A stretch of DNA of 45,165 nt from CAMAVH01 sp964628235 (GTDB taxonomy: Bacteria > Pseudomonadota > Alphaproteobacteria > SMXQ01), in contig CAZVLU010000028.1 of assembly GCA_964628235.1 (NCBI GenBank), forward strand, positions 1 to 45,165, read 5' to 3'. A program made the translations under genes and the position numbers. The notes under the pieces are model-generated. The model had not been told where the DNA came from. It worked only from the letters and a program-made list of their open reading frames with translations, and did not search any database. Shown here piece after piece: positions 1 to 7,890 of this stretch. Positions within the stretch are counted from its first letter, which is position 1; each line of letters begins with the position of its first letter.

Positions 1-244
1 CGCCGATGTCGATGACGCCGGCATTCTCGCCGGGGCCGCAAATCACCCAGGGCGCCGTGGTCGGCAGCCGCTTGAGCCATTTGCGCGACGACTTGTAGGA
101 GCAATGCTCGCTCCACATCACCGAGAAGATGCCGAGTTCGGTGATGTTGGGCGCGCGGCCGAGAATTTCCAGCACGCGCTTATATTCGTCGGGCGACAGG
201 CCGTGCGCTTTGACGACCTCGGGCGTGATCGCCGTTGCTTGCAT
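1..244 (-). CDS. purL: Phosphoribosylformylglycinamidine synthase II, N-terminal part (PurL)
   Basis: Large subunit of the FGAM synthase complex; it makes formylglycinamidine ribonucleotide from FGAR, ATP and glutamine-derived ammonia in step 4 of purine synthesis (cytoplasm). Only the first 81 codons lie in the window; the gene runs off the left edge. The translation starts MQATAITPEVVKAHGLSPDE and then shows the PurL hallmarks GIFSVMWSEHCSYKSSR (residues 39-55) and GPGENAGVIDIG (residues 70-81). The ATG at 244-242 lies 2 nt after the purQ stop, so purL is the last visible gene of a purC-purS-purQ-purL transcript. The identification is secure. Confidence 0.95.
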   Translation of the reverse strand, partial: MQATAITPEVVKAHGLSPDEYKRVLEILGRAPNITELGIFSVMWSEHCSYKSSRKWLKRLPTTAPWVICGPGENAGVIDIG

Positions 245-246
245 GC

Positions 247-936
247 TCACGACAGGGCCTCCACCAGGCCGTCGAACATGGCCTTGCCGTCGGTGCCGCC
301 GAGCTTGGCGTCGGCGAGGCGTTCGGGGTGCGGCATCATGCCGAGCACGCGGCCGTTCTCGCTGACGATGCCGGCGATGTTGTTGATCGCGCCGTTGGGG
401 TTCGCTTCGGCGGTGACGTCGCCGTGGAACGTGGCGTAGCGGAAGGCGACGCGGCCGTCGCCTTCGAGGCGCTTCATGGTTTCGGCGTCGGCGAAGTAAT
501 TGCCCTCGGCATGGGCGATGGGAATGCGCACGGTCTGGCCGACCTTATATTTGGCGGTGAAGGGCGCGGCGGCGCGTTCGACCTTCAAGTGGACGTCCTT
601 GCAGACGAACTTGAGCGAGACGTTGCGCATCAGCACGCCGGGCAACAGGCCCGCTTCGGTGATGACTTGAAAGCCGTTGCAGATGCCGAGCACCGGCGTG
701 CCGCCCTGGGCGCGCTTGACGACTTCGCGCATGACCGGCGAATGGGCCGCCATGGCGCCGCAGCGCAGATAGTCGCCGTAGGAGAAACCGCCGGGCACGA
801 CGATCAGGTCGGTCTTGGGCAGTTCGGCGTCGCCGTGCCACACCATGTCCGGCTGCGAGCCCATCGACGCGGCGAGCGATGTTTGCACGTCGCGGTCGCA
901 GTTGGAGCCCGGAAAGACGATGACCGCCGCTTTCAT
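247..936 (-). CDS. purQ: FGAM synthase glutamine amidotransferase subunit PurQ
   Basis: Glutaminase subunit that supplies ammonia to PurL in a PurL-PurS-PurQ complex. The 229 aa product has the usual length of stand-alone PurQ. The start MKAAVIVFPGSNCDRD is typical; the class I amidotransferase nucleophile is Cys86 in GICNGF and the other triad residues are His203 and Glu205 in MPHPERL. It begins with ATG, 30 nt downstream of the purS stop, and ends 2 nt before the purL start, so the genes are almost certainly cotranscribed. No unusual residues were seen. Confidence 0.97.
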   Translation of the reverse strand: MKAAVIVFPGSNCDRDVQTSLAASMGSQPDMVWHGDAELPKTDLIVVPGGFSYGDYLRCGAMAAHSPVMREVVKRAQGGTPVLGICNGFQVITEAGLLPGVLMRNVSLKFVCKDVHLKVERAAAPFTAKYKVGQTVRIPIAHAEGNYFADAETMKRLEGDGRVAFRYATFHGDVTAEANPNGAINNIAGIVSENGRVLGMMPHPERLADAKLGGTDGKAMFDGLVEALS

Positions 937-966
937 GCCGCGCTCCGCAACTGCGTGGTCATGCGC

Positions 967-1209
967 TCAACCCTCCAGGTCGATGCGATAGTCCTCGATC
1001 ACCGTGTTGGCGAGGAGCTTCTTGCACATCTCGTCGAGCTGGGCGCGCGCTTTGGTCGCGTCCGTCTCGGCGATGTCCAATTCGAGGAACTTGCCCTGGC
1101 GCACCGACTCGACGCCGGAAAACCCGAGAGAGCCCAGCGCGTGGGCGATGGCCTTGCCTTGGGGATCGAGAACGCCGGTCTTCAGCGTGACGTGAACTTT
1201 GGCCTTCAT
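967..1209 (-). CDS. purS: FGAM synthase small subunit PurS
   Basis: Small structural subunit that bridges PurL and PurQ and is thought to help pass ammonia between them. The 80 aa protein (MKAKVHVTLKTGVLDPQGKA at its start) has the family's length and its central SGVESVRQGKFLELD segment. I chose the ATG at 1209-1207 because it gives the exact family N-terminus; the reading frame stays open further upstream, but that part overlaps the end of purC and is not PurS-like. It sits 31 nt after the purC stop in the pur operon. Confidence 0.95.
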   Translation of the reverse strand: MKAKVHVTLKTGVLDPQGKAIAHALGSLGFSGVESVRQGKFLELDIAETDATKARAQLDEMCKKLLANTVIEDYRIDLEG

Positions 1210-1240
1210 ATGGGACCTTGGGGACTTTCGCGAGAAAAGA

Positions 1241-2008
1241 TTATTGGATGGTCTTGGGGCCCTTGAAGTCGCCTTGGCTGGCGCCTTCGGGGAGGATGCC
1301 GAGACGGCGGGCCACTTCCTGATAGGCTTCCTCGATCTTGCCGAGGTCGCGGCGGAAGCGGTCCTTGTCCATCTTTTCGTTGGTGCTGGCGTCCCACAGA
1401 CGGCAATTGTCCGGGCTGATCTCGTCAGCGAGGACAATACGGACTTCCTCATTGTCATAAAGGCGGCCGAACTCGAGCTTGAAATCGACAAGTCGAATGC
1501 CGATGCCGAGGAACAATCCGCAGAGGAAGTCGTTGATGCGCAACGACATGTTGAGGATGTCGTCGATCTCGGGCGTCGCCGCCCACCCAAACGCGGTGAT
1601 GTGCTCTTCCGAGACCATCGGATCGTTCAGTTCGTCTTTCTTGTAATAGTACTCGACGATCGAACGCGGCAGCGCGGTGCCCTCGGGAATCCCGAGACGC
1701 TGCGAGATCGAGCCGGCGGCGATGTTGCGGATCACGACTTCGATCGGGATGATCTCGACTTCGCGGATGAGCTGCTCGCGCATGTTGAGGCGGCGCACGA
1801 AATGCGTCGGGATGCCGATGTCGTGCAAGCGCAGCATCAGATGCTCGGAGATGCGGTTGTTCAGCACCCCCTTGCCGGTGATGGTGCCCTTCTTCTTGTT
1901 GTTGAAGGCGGTGGCATCATCTTTGAAATACTGAACGAGAGTGCCGGGCTCGGGTCCTTCGAACAGAACCTTCGCTTTGCCTTCGTAGATTTGCTTGCGG
2001 CGGGCCAA
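1241..2008 (-). CDS. purC: SAICAR synthase PurC
   Basis: Phosphoribosylaminoimidazole-succinocarboxamide synthase; it joins aspartate to CAIR using ATP in purine synthesis. The 255 aa product opens with the characteristic MARRKQIYEGKAK and has VVIRNIAAGS and EFGRLYDNE later. The start codon is TTG (2008-2006): the typical family N-terminus begins exactly there, and a GAGG ribosome-binding site lies about 5 nt upstream. It is the first gene of the minus-strand pur operon. A perfect DnaA 9-mer lies in its leader region. Confidence 0.96.
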   Translation of the reverse strand: MARRKQIYEGKAKVLFEGPEPGTLVQYFKDDATAFNNKKKGTITGKGVLNNRISEHLMLRLHDIGIPTHFVRRLNMREQLIREVEIIPIEVVIRNIAAGSISQRLGIPEGTALPRSIVEYYYKKDELNDPMVSEEHITAFGWAATPEIDDILNMSLRINDFLCGLFLGIGIRLVDFKLEFGRLYDNEEVRIVLADEISPDNCRLWDASTNEKMDKDRFRRDLGKIEEAYQEVARRLGILPEGASQGDFKGPKTIQ

Positions 2009-2123
2009 GTGATCCTCACTGTGCGGGCGGGCGCCGGGGAGGACCGTCCATATGACGGGCTGGCGCCGCGAGGAAGCCGCAACATATAGGACTCCCCGGG
2101 GGGCCGCAACGCTGCCGGCCCGC

Positions 2124-2132
2124 TGTGGATAA
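2124..2132 (-). promoter_or_regulatory. DnaA-box-like 9-mer upstream of purC
   Basis: The minus strand reads TTATCCACA, the perfect E. coli DnaA-box consensus, in the 147 bp between purC and the NRDE gene. A single box can occur by chance, so a regulatory role is only an inference. Confidence 0.3.
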
Positions 2133-2155
2133 CCCTGCGAAAAGCGGCGAAAAGC

Positions 2156-2902
2156 TTAGAGTTTCACGCGGCTGTAAGCCGCCTCGTCGGGCCGTCCGGC
2201 AGCGAACAGCCAGATCGGCGCTTTGGGCGGATTTTGCAGCTTGGGCAGGGCGATCAGCGACGAGGAGACGGTGCCGTAAGCCGTGTCGGTGACGATATTG
2301 AGCGCGCCGCGCGGCCCGGCGTCCGGCGCATGGCCGCGCTGGCCCATCAGGGCCGGCCAGTCGCCCCACTCGGCGGCTTCGGGATCGGGCAGGCGGGCGG
2401 CCTGGAAGCACGGCAGATAGTCGCGGATGCGCGGGCTGGTCATGTCGTTGAGATCGTTGGCCGTGATCATCGACAGGCCGTCAGCGATTTTATGACCTTG
2501 GATGGCAGCGCCGTCGCTGCGCAGCCAGAAGGCGTCGCGGTCGTCGGCGATCACCAGATTGAACGGCCGATAGGCGGCGGGATCGAGCTGAACGAGGGAC
2601 GCTGCCGCCATGTCGGCGTCGGCATGGTCGAGCGCGTCGAGCACCAACTCGCCGCGCGAGCGTTTGCCCTCGGCGGGGCCGAGGCTGCCGGGCCGGTTGA
2701 GGATGCCGGCGACCAAGCCGTGGTCGTTGAGGCCGAGCCAACTGCCGCCGGCGGTTTCGTCCAAGCCGGCGACGACCTCGGGCCGGTCGTCCCAATGGCG
2801 CGCCGGGGCTTGCCAGGGGCGCGTTCCCATCTCGTCGCGGTTGGCGGCGAGCAACAGCGGCCAGTCATGGCCCGGGCGGCGCAGGAGAACGAGGGTGCAC
2901 AT
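2156..2902 (-). CDS. NRDE family protein (TANGO2-like, DUF833)
   Basis: A 248 aa protein with an Asn-Arg-Asp-Glu motif near the N-terminus: it starts MCTLVLLRR and has LLAANRDEMGTRPW at about residues 17-30, followed by a GGSWLGLNDHGLVAGILNR stretch, all hallmarks of the NRDE/TANGO2 family. Eukaryotic TANGO2 is linked to heme or lipid handling; the bacterial role is not established, and the Cys2 N-terminus resembles Ntn-type hydrolases. It is a separate unit upstream of the pur operon and divergent from the DUF1476 gene, with 89 bp between their starts. Confidence 0.85.
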   Translation of the reverse strand: MCTLVLLRRPGHDWPLLLAANRDEMGTRPWQAPARHWDDRPEVVAGLDETAGGSWLGLNDHGLVAGILNRPGSLGPAEGKRSRGELVLDALDHADADMAAASLVQLDPAAYRPFNLVIADDRDAFWLRSDGAAIQGHKIADGLSMITANDLNDMTSPRIRDYLPCFQAARLPDPEAAEWGDWPALMGQRGHAPDAGPRGALNIVTDTAYGTVSSSLIALPKLQNPPKAPIWLFAAGRPDEAAYSRVKL

Positions 2903-2991
2903 GACAGGTTCGTTAGCATTTATAGGGCCGGGTTGCCAATCGCGGCGCGGCGCACTATGTCTTTGACGCCATTCAACGAAAAGGAGCGCCC

Positions 2992-3321
2992 ATGTCCGGG
3001 TTCGACGATCGCGAAAAAGGGTTCGAGGCCAAGTTCAAGCTCGACCAAGACACCCAGTTCAAGGTCACGGCGCGGCGCAACAAGCTGCTCGGCCTGTGGG
3101 CGGCGGCCAAGCTCGGCCTTGCGGGCGACGCGGCCGAGGCTTACGCCAAAGAGGTCGTCGTCGCCGATTTCGAGACGGCCGGCGATTCGGACGTCGTCGC
3201 CAAGGTCCTCAAGGATCTGGCCGCGAAGGGCGCGGCGGTCGGCGAAGCCGACATCCGCAAGGAGATGGATCGTCTCGCCCCGGTGGCGCGCGATCAGGTG
3301 GTGAACGAAACCGGCAAGTGA
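2992..3321 (+). CDS. DUF1476 protein (F1Fo-ATPase zeta-subunit family)
   Basis: A 109 aa basic/acidic helical protein beginning MSGFDDREKGFEAKFKLDQD, the diagnostic N-terminus of DUF1476. In Paracoccus denitrificans this family is the zeta inhibitor of the F1Fo-ATP synthase, whose N-terminal region blocks ATP hydrolysis; the same role is inferred here. The ATG at 2992 follows AAGGAG at about 8 nt. It is monocistronic and ends in a bidirectional terminator shared with the convergent purB. The family is confined to Alphaproteobacteria, which helps place the organism. Confidence 0.93.
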   Translation: MSGFDDREKGFEAKFKLDQDTQFKVTARRNKLLGLWAAAKLGLAGDAAEAYAKEVVVADFETAGDSDVVAKVLKDLAAKGAAVGEADIRKEMDRLAPVARDQVVNETGK

Positions 3322-3340
3322 CGTTCGCCTTTCGATCATG

Positions 3341-3370
3341 AAAAAGGCCGCCCGTTGAGGCGGCCTTTTT
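3341..3370. terminator. Bidirectional rho-independent terminator between DUF1476 gene and purB
   Basis: A perfect 12-bp stem (AAAAAGGCCGCC / GGCGGCCTTTTT) with a 6-nt loop. It ends in T5 on the plus strand and, by symmetry, on the minus strand. It lies 19 bp after the DUF1476 stop and 9 bp from the purB stop and so can serve both convergent genes. Confidence 0.92.
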
Positions 3371-3379
3371 GTTGCCGGC

Positions 3380-4711
3380 TTATCTTTTCTTTTTCGGCTT
3401 CGTCGGCTTTTTCTTCGCCGTCCCGAACACGCGCTTGAAGATCGTGTCGACATGCTTGGTGTGATAGCCGAGGTCGAACAGCGCCGACAATTCCTTGTGC
3501 GTGAGATATTTCGTCACGTCGGCGTCGGCGGCGAGCAGATCGAGGAAGCTGACGCGCTTCTCCCATACCTGCATGGCGTTGCGCTGCACCAGCTTGTAGG
3601 AATCCTCGCGCGAGCAGCCCTTTTGCGTCAGGGCGAGCAAGATGCGCTGCGAATGGACGAGGCCGCCGAGCATGTCGAGGTTCTTCTGCATGGCGTCGGG
3701 ATAAACCAGCAGCTTGTCGATCATGCCGGTGAGGCGGGCGAGGGCGAAGTCGAGCGTCACCGTCGCGTCGGGGCCGATCATGCGTTCGACCGAGGAGTGG
3801 GAGATGTCGCGCTCGTGCCACAGCGCCACGTTCTCCATCGCGGGGATGACCATGCCGCGCACCAGACGGGCGAGGCCGGTGACGTTTTCCGACAGCACCG
3901 GGTTGCGCTTGTGCGGCATCGCCGACGAGCCCTTCTGGCCGGCCGAGAAGAACTCTTCGACTTCGCGCACTTCGGTACGTTGCAGATGGCGGATTTCGGT
4001 GGCGAGCCGCTCGCAGGACGATGCGACGACGCCGAGCACGGCGAAGAACATGGCGTGGCGGTCGCGCGGGATGACTTGCGTCGAATGCGGCTCGACGGCG
4101 AGGCCGAGCTTTTCGGCGACGTATTCTTCGACGAAGGGATCGATATGCGCGAAGGTGCCGACGGCGCCGGAAATCGCGCAGGTCGCGATCTCCTTTTTGG
4201 CGGCGACGAGGCGGGCGCGGGCGCGGTCGAATTCGGCGTAGAAGCCGGCGAGCTTGAGGCCGAAGGTGACCGGCTCGGCATGGATGCCGTGGCTGCGGCC
4301 CATCGCCGGCACCATCTTCAATTCGCGGGCGCGGCGTTCGAGCACGGCGAGCAGCTTGTCGACGTCGGCGATCAAAATGTCGGCGGCGCGCGCCAGCTGC
4401 ACGGCCAAGCAGGTGTCGAGCACGTCCGACGACGTCATGCCCTGATGCACGAAGCGGGCTTCCGGGCCGACATGCTCGGCCAAGTTGGTCAGGAAGGCGA
4501 TGACGTCATGCTTGGTCTCGCGCTCGATCTCGTCGATGCGGTCGACCTCGAACTTGCCGCGCTTCCACACCGCCTTGGCGGCCGATTTCGGGATCACGCC
4601 GAGCTTGGCCTGCGCGTCGCAGGCATGGGCTTCGATCTCGAACCAGATCTGGAATTTGGCTTCGGGCGCCCACAGGGCGGCCATTTCAGGGCGGGAATAA
4701 CGCGGGATCAT
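3380..4711 (-). CDS. purB: Adenylosuccinate lyase PurB
   Basis: Catalyses two fumarate-releasing steps: SAICAR to AICAR, and adenylosuccinate to AMP. The 443 aa product begins MIPRYSRPEMAALW, has the catalytic-region His141 in GRSHGIHAEP and the fumarase/aspartase superfamily signature SSAMPHKRNP at residues 262-271. The C-terminus ends in a lysine-rich tail. The ATG at 4711-4709 gives the family N-terminus. It is transcribed separately from the purC operon, although nearby; the shared pathway suggests co-regulation. Confidence 0.97.
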   Translation of the reverse strand: MIPRYSRPEMAALWAPEAKFQIWFEIEAHACDAQAKLGVIPKSAAKAVWKRGKFEVDRIDEIERETKHDVIAFLTNLAEHVGPEARFVHQGMTSSDVLDTCLAVQLARAADILIADVDKLLAVLERRARELKMVPAMGRSHGIHAEPVTFGLKLAGFYAEFDRARARLVAAKKEIATCAISGAVGTFAHIDPFVEEYVAEKLGLAVEPHSTQVIPRDRHAMFFAVLGVVASSCERLATEIRHLQRTEVREVEEFFSAGQKGSSAMPHKRNPVLSENVTGLARLVRGMVIPAMENVALWHERDISHSSVERMIGPDATVTLDFALARLTGMIDKLLVYPDAMQKNLDMLGGLVHSQRILLALTQKGCSREDSYKLVQRNAMQVWEKRVSFLDLLAADADVTKYLTHKELSALFDLGYHTKHVDTIFKRVFGTAKKKPTKPKKKR

Positions 4712-4799
4712 GGAAAGGTCTCGGCTGTCGAAGAAGGGCTGGCGAAAAATGGACCCTACCTATAGCCGCCCGGCGTTTGACAGGCGAATCGCAAATGCG

Positions 4800-4825
4800 A
4801 ACCGGCGCTGTTTCGAGCGCCGGTT
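4800..4825 (-). terminator. Hairpin downstream of the EF-hand gene, probable terminator
   Basis: A perfect 10-bp GC-rich stem (AACCGGCGCT / AGCGCCGGTT) with a 6-nt loop, 23 nt after the EF-hand stop on the minus strand. No strong T tract follows, so termination may be weak or Rho-assisted. It separates the envelope cluster from purB. Confidence 0.55.
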
Positions 4826-4848
4826 GTCACAGTGATTAAAACAGGCCG

Positions 4849-5508
4849 TTAGGGCAGCGGCTGCTGTTGCGGGCGCGGCGCGGCGGGGGCCGGCATGGGG
4901 CTGCCGGCCGGGCGCGGCGTCATCAGCACTTCGGCCATTTTTTGCAACGGACCGAGGCGGCTGGCGAACTTCTGGCGATTGACCGCCTTCTCGTCGGCCA
5001 GCACTTGGCCGAGCGGGCGTTGGTCGAGCTTCACGTCGGCGAGCAATTCGCTCTTGGTCAGCGCGCCATTGGCGTCGGCGTCATAGCTGGCGAACAGGTT
5101 GCCGAGGCCGACGCGCTCGGCGGCCCACAGCCCCATGTTGAAGTTGGCGCGCTCGCGCGGCGTCAGCGTGTCGCCCTTCCAGGCGTGCCAAGCGACGATA
5201 TTGTCGCGGATGATTTCGACTTCCGCCAGCGACAGCGTGCCGTTCTTGTCGCGGTCGGCGTAAGCCCAGCCGAGATCGACGCATCTCGCCGAGGGCTGCG
5301 TCTGACAGGTCGGCGCCGAAGACTGCACGAATTTTTCCAGCGCGGCGGCGCCCGGCGTGGCCGCGACGGGCGGTTTGGCGGCGGGCGCCGTGCGGGCTGG
5401 CGGCGCGGATTGCGCCAGTTGCATGCCATTGGCCTGCGTCAGGCTCGGGTTGGCGTCGAGCGCCAGCGCGACAAACAGGGCGGCGAGGCCGCTGGAGGAG
5501 GTCATCAT
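4849..5508 (-). CDS. Exported EF-hand protein
   Basis: A 219 aa protein with an N-terminal hydrophobic segment (residues 6-18, followed by small residues) that looks like a secretion signal, then a Pro/Ala-rich linker. It has two canonical EF-hand loops: DRDKNGTLSLAE (85-96) and DADANGALTKSE (143-154), with acidic ligands at positions 1, 3 and 12. Calcium binding in the periplasm is inferred. The C-terminus is Pro/Gln-rich. Tandem ATGs mark the start, with a purine-rich GAGAGG upstream. It starts 15 nt after the stop of the upstream lipoprotein gene, so the two form an operon. The specific function is unknown. Confidence 0.8.
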   Translation of the reverse strand: MMTSSSGLAALFVALALDANPSLTQANGMQLAQSAPPARTAPAAKPPVAATPGAAALEKFVQSSAPTCQTQPSARCVDLGWAYADRDKNGTLSLAEVEIIRDNIVAWHAWKGDTLTPRERANFNMGLWAAERVGLGNLFASYDADANGALTKSELLADVKLDQRPLGQVLADEKAVNRQKFASRLGPLQKMAEVLMTPRPAGSPMPAPAAPRPQQQPLP

Positions 5509-5523
5509 GATGGGTCGGCCTCT

Positions 5524-6123
5524 CTATTGCGTGGCGGGCTGTTGGTCGGCCCCGGGGTAAGTCAGGCGCAGCCGGTTGATCGCTTCGTCGGCGATGAAGA
5601 AGCTCTCGCCGGGCTTGCGGCCGAACTCGACGATCAGGCTGGTCGTCGCGCGCAACCAGACGGAGGTGTCGGGCCACGGCGGGCCGTAGAAGTTGGGGCC
5701 ATAATAGCCGCGCGACGGCGGGCCGAACGGCGGCCCGCGGCGGCGCGTATGGTACGGATAGGAGTCGTAGACGCTGCGCTGCACATCGACGTCGTTGTCG
5801 CGCTGCGTGACGCGGAATTCCTTTTGGCCGTTGGCCAGCGCCAAGGCGGCGGCGCGCCACAGGGCGAAGTCGTTGGTGAGCGTCAGCAGCGACTGGCGGC
5901 GCTCCTCGACGGCGTTGCGCGAGTCGGGCGCTTGGCGCGACGGCGACGTGTAGTTGACTTTATAGCTCGCCGGCCCGATCTGCTGTTCGCTGTAGCCGAA
6001 GGTGCCGGTGAGCGCTTGCGGCGAATAGAGCGGATAGCTCGGCCCGCTGGCGCAAGCGGCGAGCAAGAGCGCAGCGGCGGCGAGAATGCCGGCAGTGAAG
6101 GAATGGCGAATGGGCGCGTTCAT
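5524..6123 (-). CDS. CC0125/CC1285-like lipoprotein
   Basis: A 199 aa protein with a lipoprotein signal peptide: a positively charged start, a hydrophobic core, and the lipobox LLAAC with the lipidated Cys at residue 24. The mature part has an NYTSPSR segment, an AALALANGQKEFRVTQRD segment and a Tyr/Pro/Gly-rich stretch, resembling the CC0125/CC1285 family of alphaproteobacterial lipoproteins (function unknown). A strong GGAGG site precedes the ATG. It is the first gene of a two-gene unit with the EF-hand protein. Confidence 0.75.
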   Translation of the reverse strand: MNAPIRHSFTAGILAAAALLLAACASGPSYPLYSPQALTGTFGYSEQQIGPASYKVNYTSPSRQAPDSRNAVEERRQSLLTLTNDFALWRAAALALANGQKEFRVTQRDNDVDVQRSVYDSYPYHTRRRGPPFGPPSRGYYGPNFYGPPWPDTSVWLRATTSLIVEFGRKPGESFFIADEAINRLRLTYPGADQQPATQ

Positions 6124-6179
6124 GATGAGGTCCTCCGGGAGACCTTAATTCATCATCGAATCGTGGCGCAAGAAAGGCA

Positions 6180-6407
6180 CTATTCAGCGAGCGCCGCAGA
6201 CGTATGGAGAGGGGCGAGGCCGGTGCCGGCCAGGCTGCCGTCGCGCGCGAAGATGAATTCGCGGTTGCCGAGCGGCAGGTCGCCGATGACGGTGAGCGTC
6301 GCTTCGCCCGACGGCGACACAGAGAATTGCAAGGTCATGCCGGTCGCCGGATCTTCGACGATCTGCGGCATCACAGCCCAAATCTGCGAGCTTTGCGAGG
6401 CATCCAT
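6180..6407 (-). CDS. Small hypothetical protein (75 aa)
   Basis: The 75 aa product was not recognised. The codons favour G/C at third positions like the neighbouring genes, and the central part (MTLQFSVSPSGEATLTVIG) reads as a beta-rich domain, so the frame is probably coding. No signal peptide or membrane segment is visible, and no clear ribosome-binding site precedes the ATG. It starts 43 nt after the stop of the upstream lipoprotein gene on the same strand, so cotranscription is possible. Confidence 0.5.
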   Translation of the reverse strand: MDASQSSQIWAVMPQIVEDPATGMTLQFSVSPSGEATLTVIGDLPLGNREFIFARDGSLAGTGLAPLHTSAALAE

Positions 6408-6450
6408 TGGAAGGCAACGCTGCTGCTGCAGATCGGTTCCAATGCTTGCG

Positions 6451-7017
6451 TCATTTGGCCGGCAGCGGCGCGGGGATGGTGGCCGTGCTGTTGTAGCCGG
6501 CGAGATCGCTGAGCGAGATGCGGACTTTCCATTGCTCGGCGCTGGCGCGGTAGGCTGCCGGGTTGGCGAGCGGGATGCGCGCGGTGGTGCGCGCTTCCGA
6601 GCCGATCGGATCGGCGGCCGCGCCGCCGCCGAGCGGAAAGCCGAACATCACGCCGATATTCGTGCCGCCGCGGCTGCCGCCCGAGCCGCCGACCCCGACG
6701 CCCAACCCGCTCGAATCGCTCCAGCGTCCGCCCGGGCTCATGCGCTCGCGCGTGATGTCGCCTGAGGCGATGCTGCGGCCGTCCGGCGCGATCAATTCGA
6801 CGCGGTCGACGCGATAGGCGTTGTTGCGATCCTGCACGTCGACGATGACGACATCGCCGGCGAGCGACGCGCGCCAATGTATCGACGGGCCGGCCTCGAC
6901 CGCTGGGCCGCCGGCTCTCGGCAGCTCTTGCGGCGTGACGCTGCCGCTCTGGCGGTCGGCGCAGGCGGCGAGCGCCGCAGCGAGAAAGACGATGCTGAAA
7001 CGCGAGAGGCGGGACAT
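6451..7017 (-). CDS. Putative lipoprotein of unknown function
   Basis: A 188 aa protein with a lipobox: MSRLSRFSIVFLAAALAAC, with Cys at residue 19. The mature part starts with a short disordered stretch, then IHWRASLAGDVVIVDVQDR (a beta sandwich-like look), followed by a Gly-rich loop (GLGVGVGGSGGSRGG) and a C-terminal strand-rich part. The frame stays open far upstream, but that extension is antisense to alkB; I placed the start at the ATG that directly precedes the signal peptide. It is divergent from alkB across a 234-bp gap. Confidence 0.72.
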   Translation of the reverse strand: MSRLSRFSIVFLAAALAACADRQSGSVTPQELPRAGGPAVEAGPSIHWRASLAGDVVIVDVQDRNNAYRVDRVELIAPDGRSIASGDITRERMSPGGRWSDSSGLGVGVGGSGGSRGGTNIGVMFGFPLGGGAAADPIGSEARTTARIPLANPAAYRASAEQWKVRISLSDLAGYNSTATIPAPLPAK

Positions 7018-7251
7018 GGCGGAACCATTCGTCTGGGGGATCACAAGCGGAATATGGGCGGCGCTGCGGCCATGCGCCATAGCTTTGTGCGGATTCGACC
7101 ATACGCGGCGCGCCGCAGGCAGGGGACTGGACGAGCAGGCTGCGGGAGACGATATAACAGCCCGAGAGGTTCCCGCTGTCGGCTGACGCCCCGCCTGCTG
7201 CAATGGCCGAGCACCCGCGCCGCTGGAGAAGGAGTCGCGCAAGACGCGCCG

Positions 7252-7890
7252 ATGATGGATTTGTTTGCAGGCACAATTCGCGACGAAAAACTTGCCGAAG
7301 GCGCAGTCCTCCTCGGCGGTTTCGCCTTGGCCGATGTCGCCGCATTGCGCGATGCGGTGCGCGACATCGCCGCTACCGCGCCCTTTCGCCATATGGTCAC
7401 GCCGGGCGGTCGGCGCATGTCGGTCGCCATCACCAATTGCGGCGACGCAGGCTGGGTCACCGACCGCTACGGCTATCGCTACGACCGGCTCGATCCCGAC
7501 AGCGCCAAGCCCTGGCCGGCGATGCCGCCGGTCTTCGCCGATCTCGCGGCGCGCGCGGCAGCGGCAGGAGGCTTTCCCGGCTTCGCGCCCGACGCCTGCC
7601 TGATCAACCGCTACGCGCCTCGCGCCCGCATGTCGCTGCATCAGGACCGCGACGAGCAAGATTTCGCCCAGCCGATCGTCTCGGTCTCGCTCGGTTTGCC
7701 GGCAACCTTCCTGTTCGGCGGCGCGAAGCGCGCCGACAAGCCCAAGCGCATTCTGCTGCAACATGGCGATGTCGTGGTGTGGGGCGGGCCGGCGCGGCTG
7801 TTCTTTCACGGCATCGCGCCGCTCAAAGCCGGCGATCATCCGGCGCTCGGCGCAGAGCGCATCAACCTGACGTTCAGGAAAGCGCTTTAA
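7252..7890 (+). CDS. alkB: Alpha-ketoglutarate-dependent dioxygenase AlkB
   Basis: Direct-reversal repair enzyme that oxidatively removes alkyl groups such as 1-methyladenine and 3-methylcytosine, using Fe(II), O2 and 2-oxoglutarate. The 212 aa product is close to E. coli AlkB in length. Fe ligands His130, Asp132 (MSLHQDRDE) and His186 (FFHG) and the 2-oxoglutarate-binding Arg203 and Arg209 (RINLTFRKAL) are all present, each one residue off the E. coli numbering. The start is one of two adjacent ATGs; GGAGAAGGAG lies somewhat far upstream (about 18 nt). Its 3' end overlaps the convergent ybaK by 4 nt. Confidence 0.95.
   Translation: MMDLFAGTIRDEKLAEGAVLLGGFALADVAALRDAVRDIAATAPFRHMVTPGGRRMSVAITNCGDAGWVTDRYGYRYDRLDPDSAKPWPAMPPVFADLAARAAAAGGFPGFAPDACLINRYAPRARMSLHQDRDEQDFAQPIVSVSLGLPATFLFGGAKRADKPKRILLQHGDVVVWGGPARLFFHGIAPLKAGDHPALGAERINLTFRKAL

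Noticed and set aside
235..1266. Plus-strand open frame opposite purQ and purS
   Set aside because: Antisense to two certain pur genes and rich in Arg/Ala/His without any family features.
3452..4765. Plus-strand open frame of about 437 codons opposite purB
   Set aside because: purB on the minus strand has full-length family motifs; the antisense frame has none.
4867..6765. Long plus-strand open frame of about 630 codons across the envelope cluster
   Set aside because: It is antisense to three minus-strand genes with signal peptides, EF-hands and ribosome-binding sites; its own translation is Arg/Gly/Ala-rich without any motif, as expected of the opposite strand of high-GC genes.
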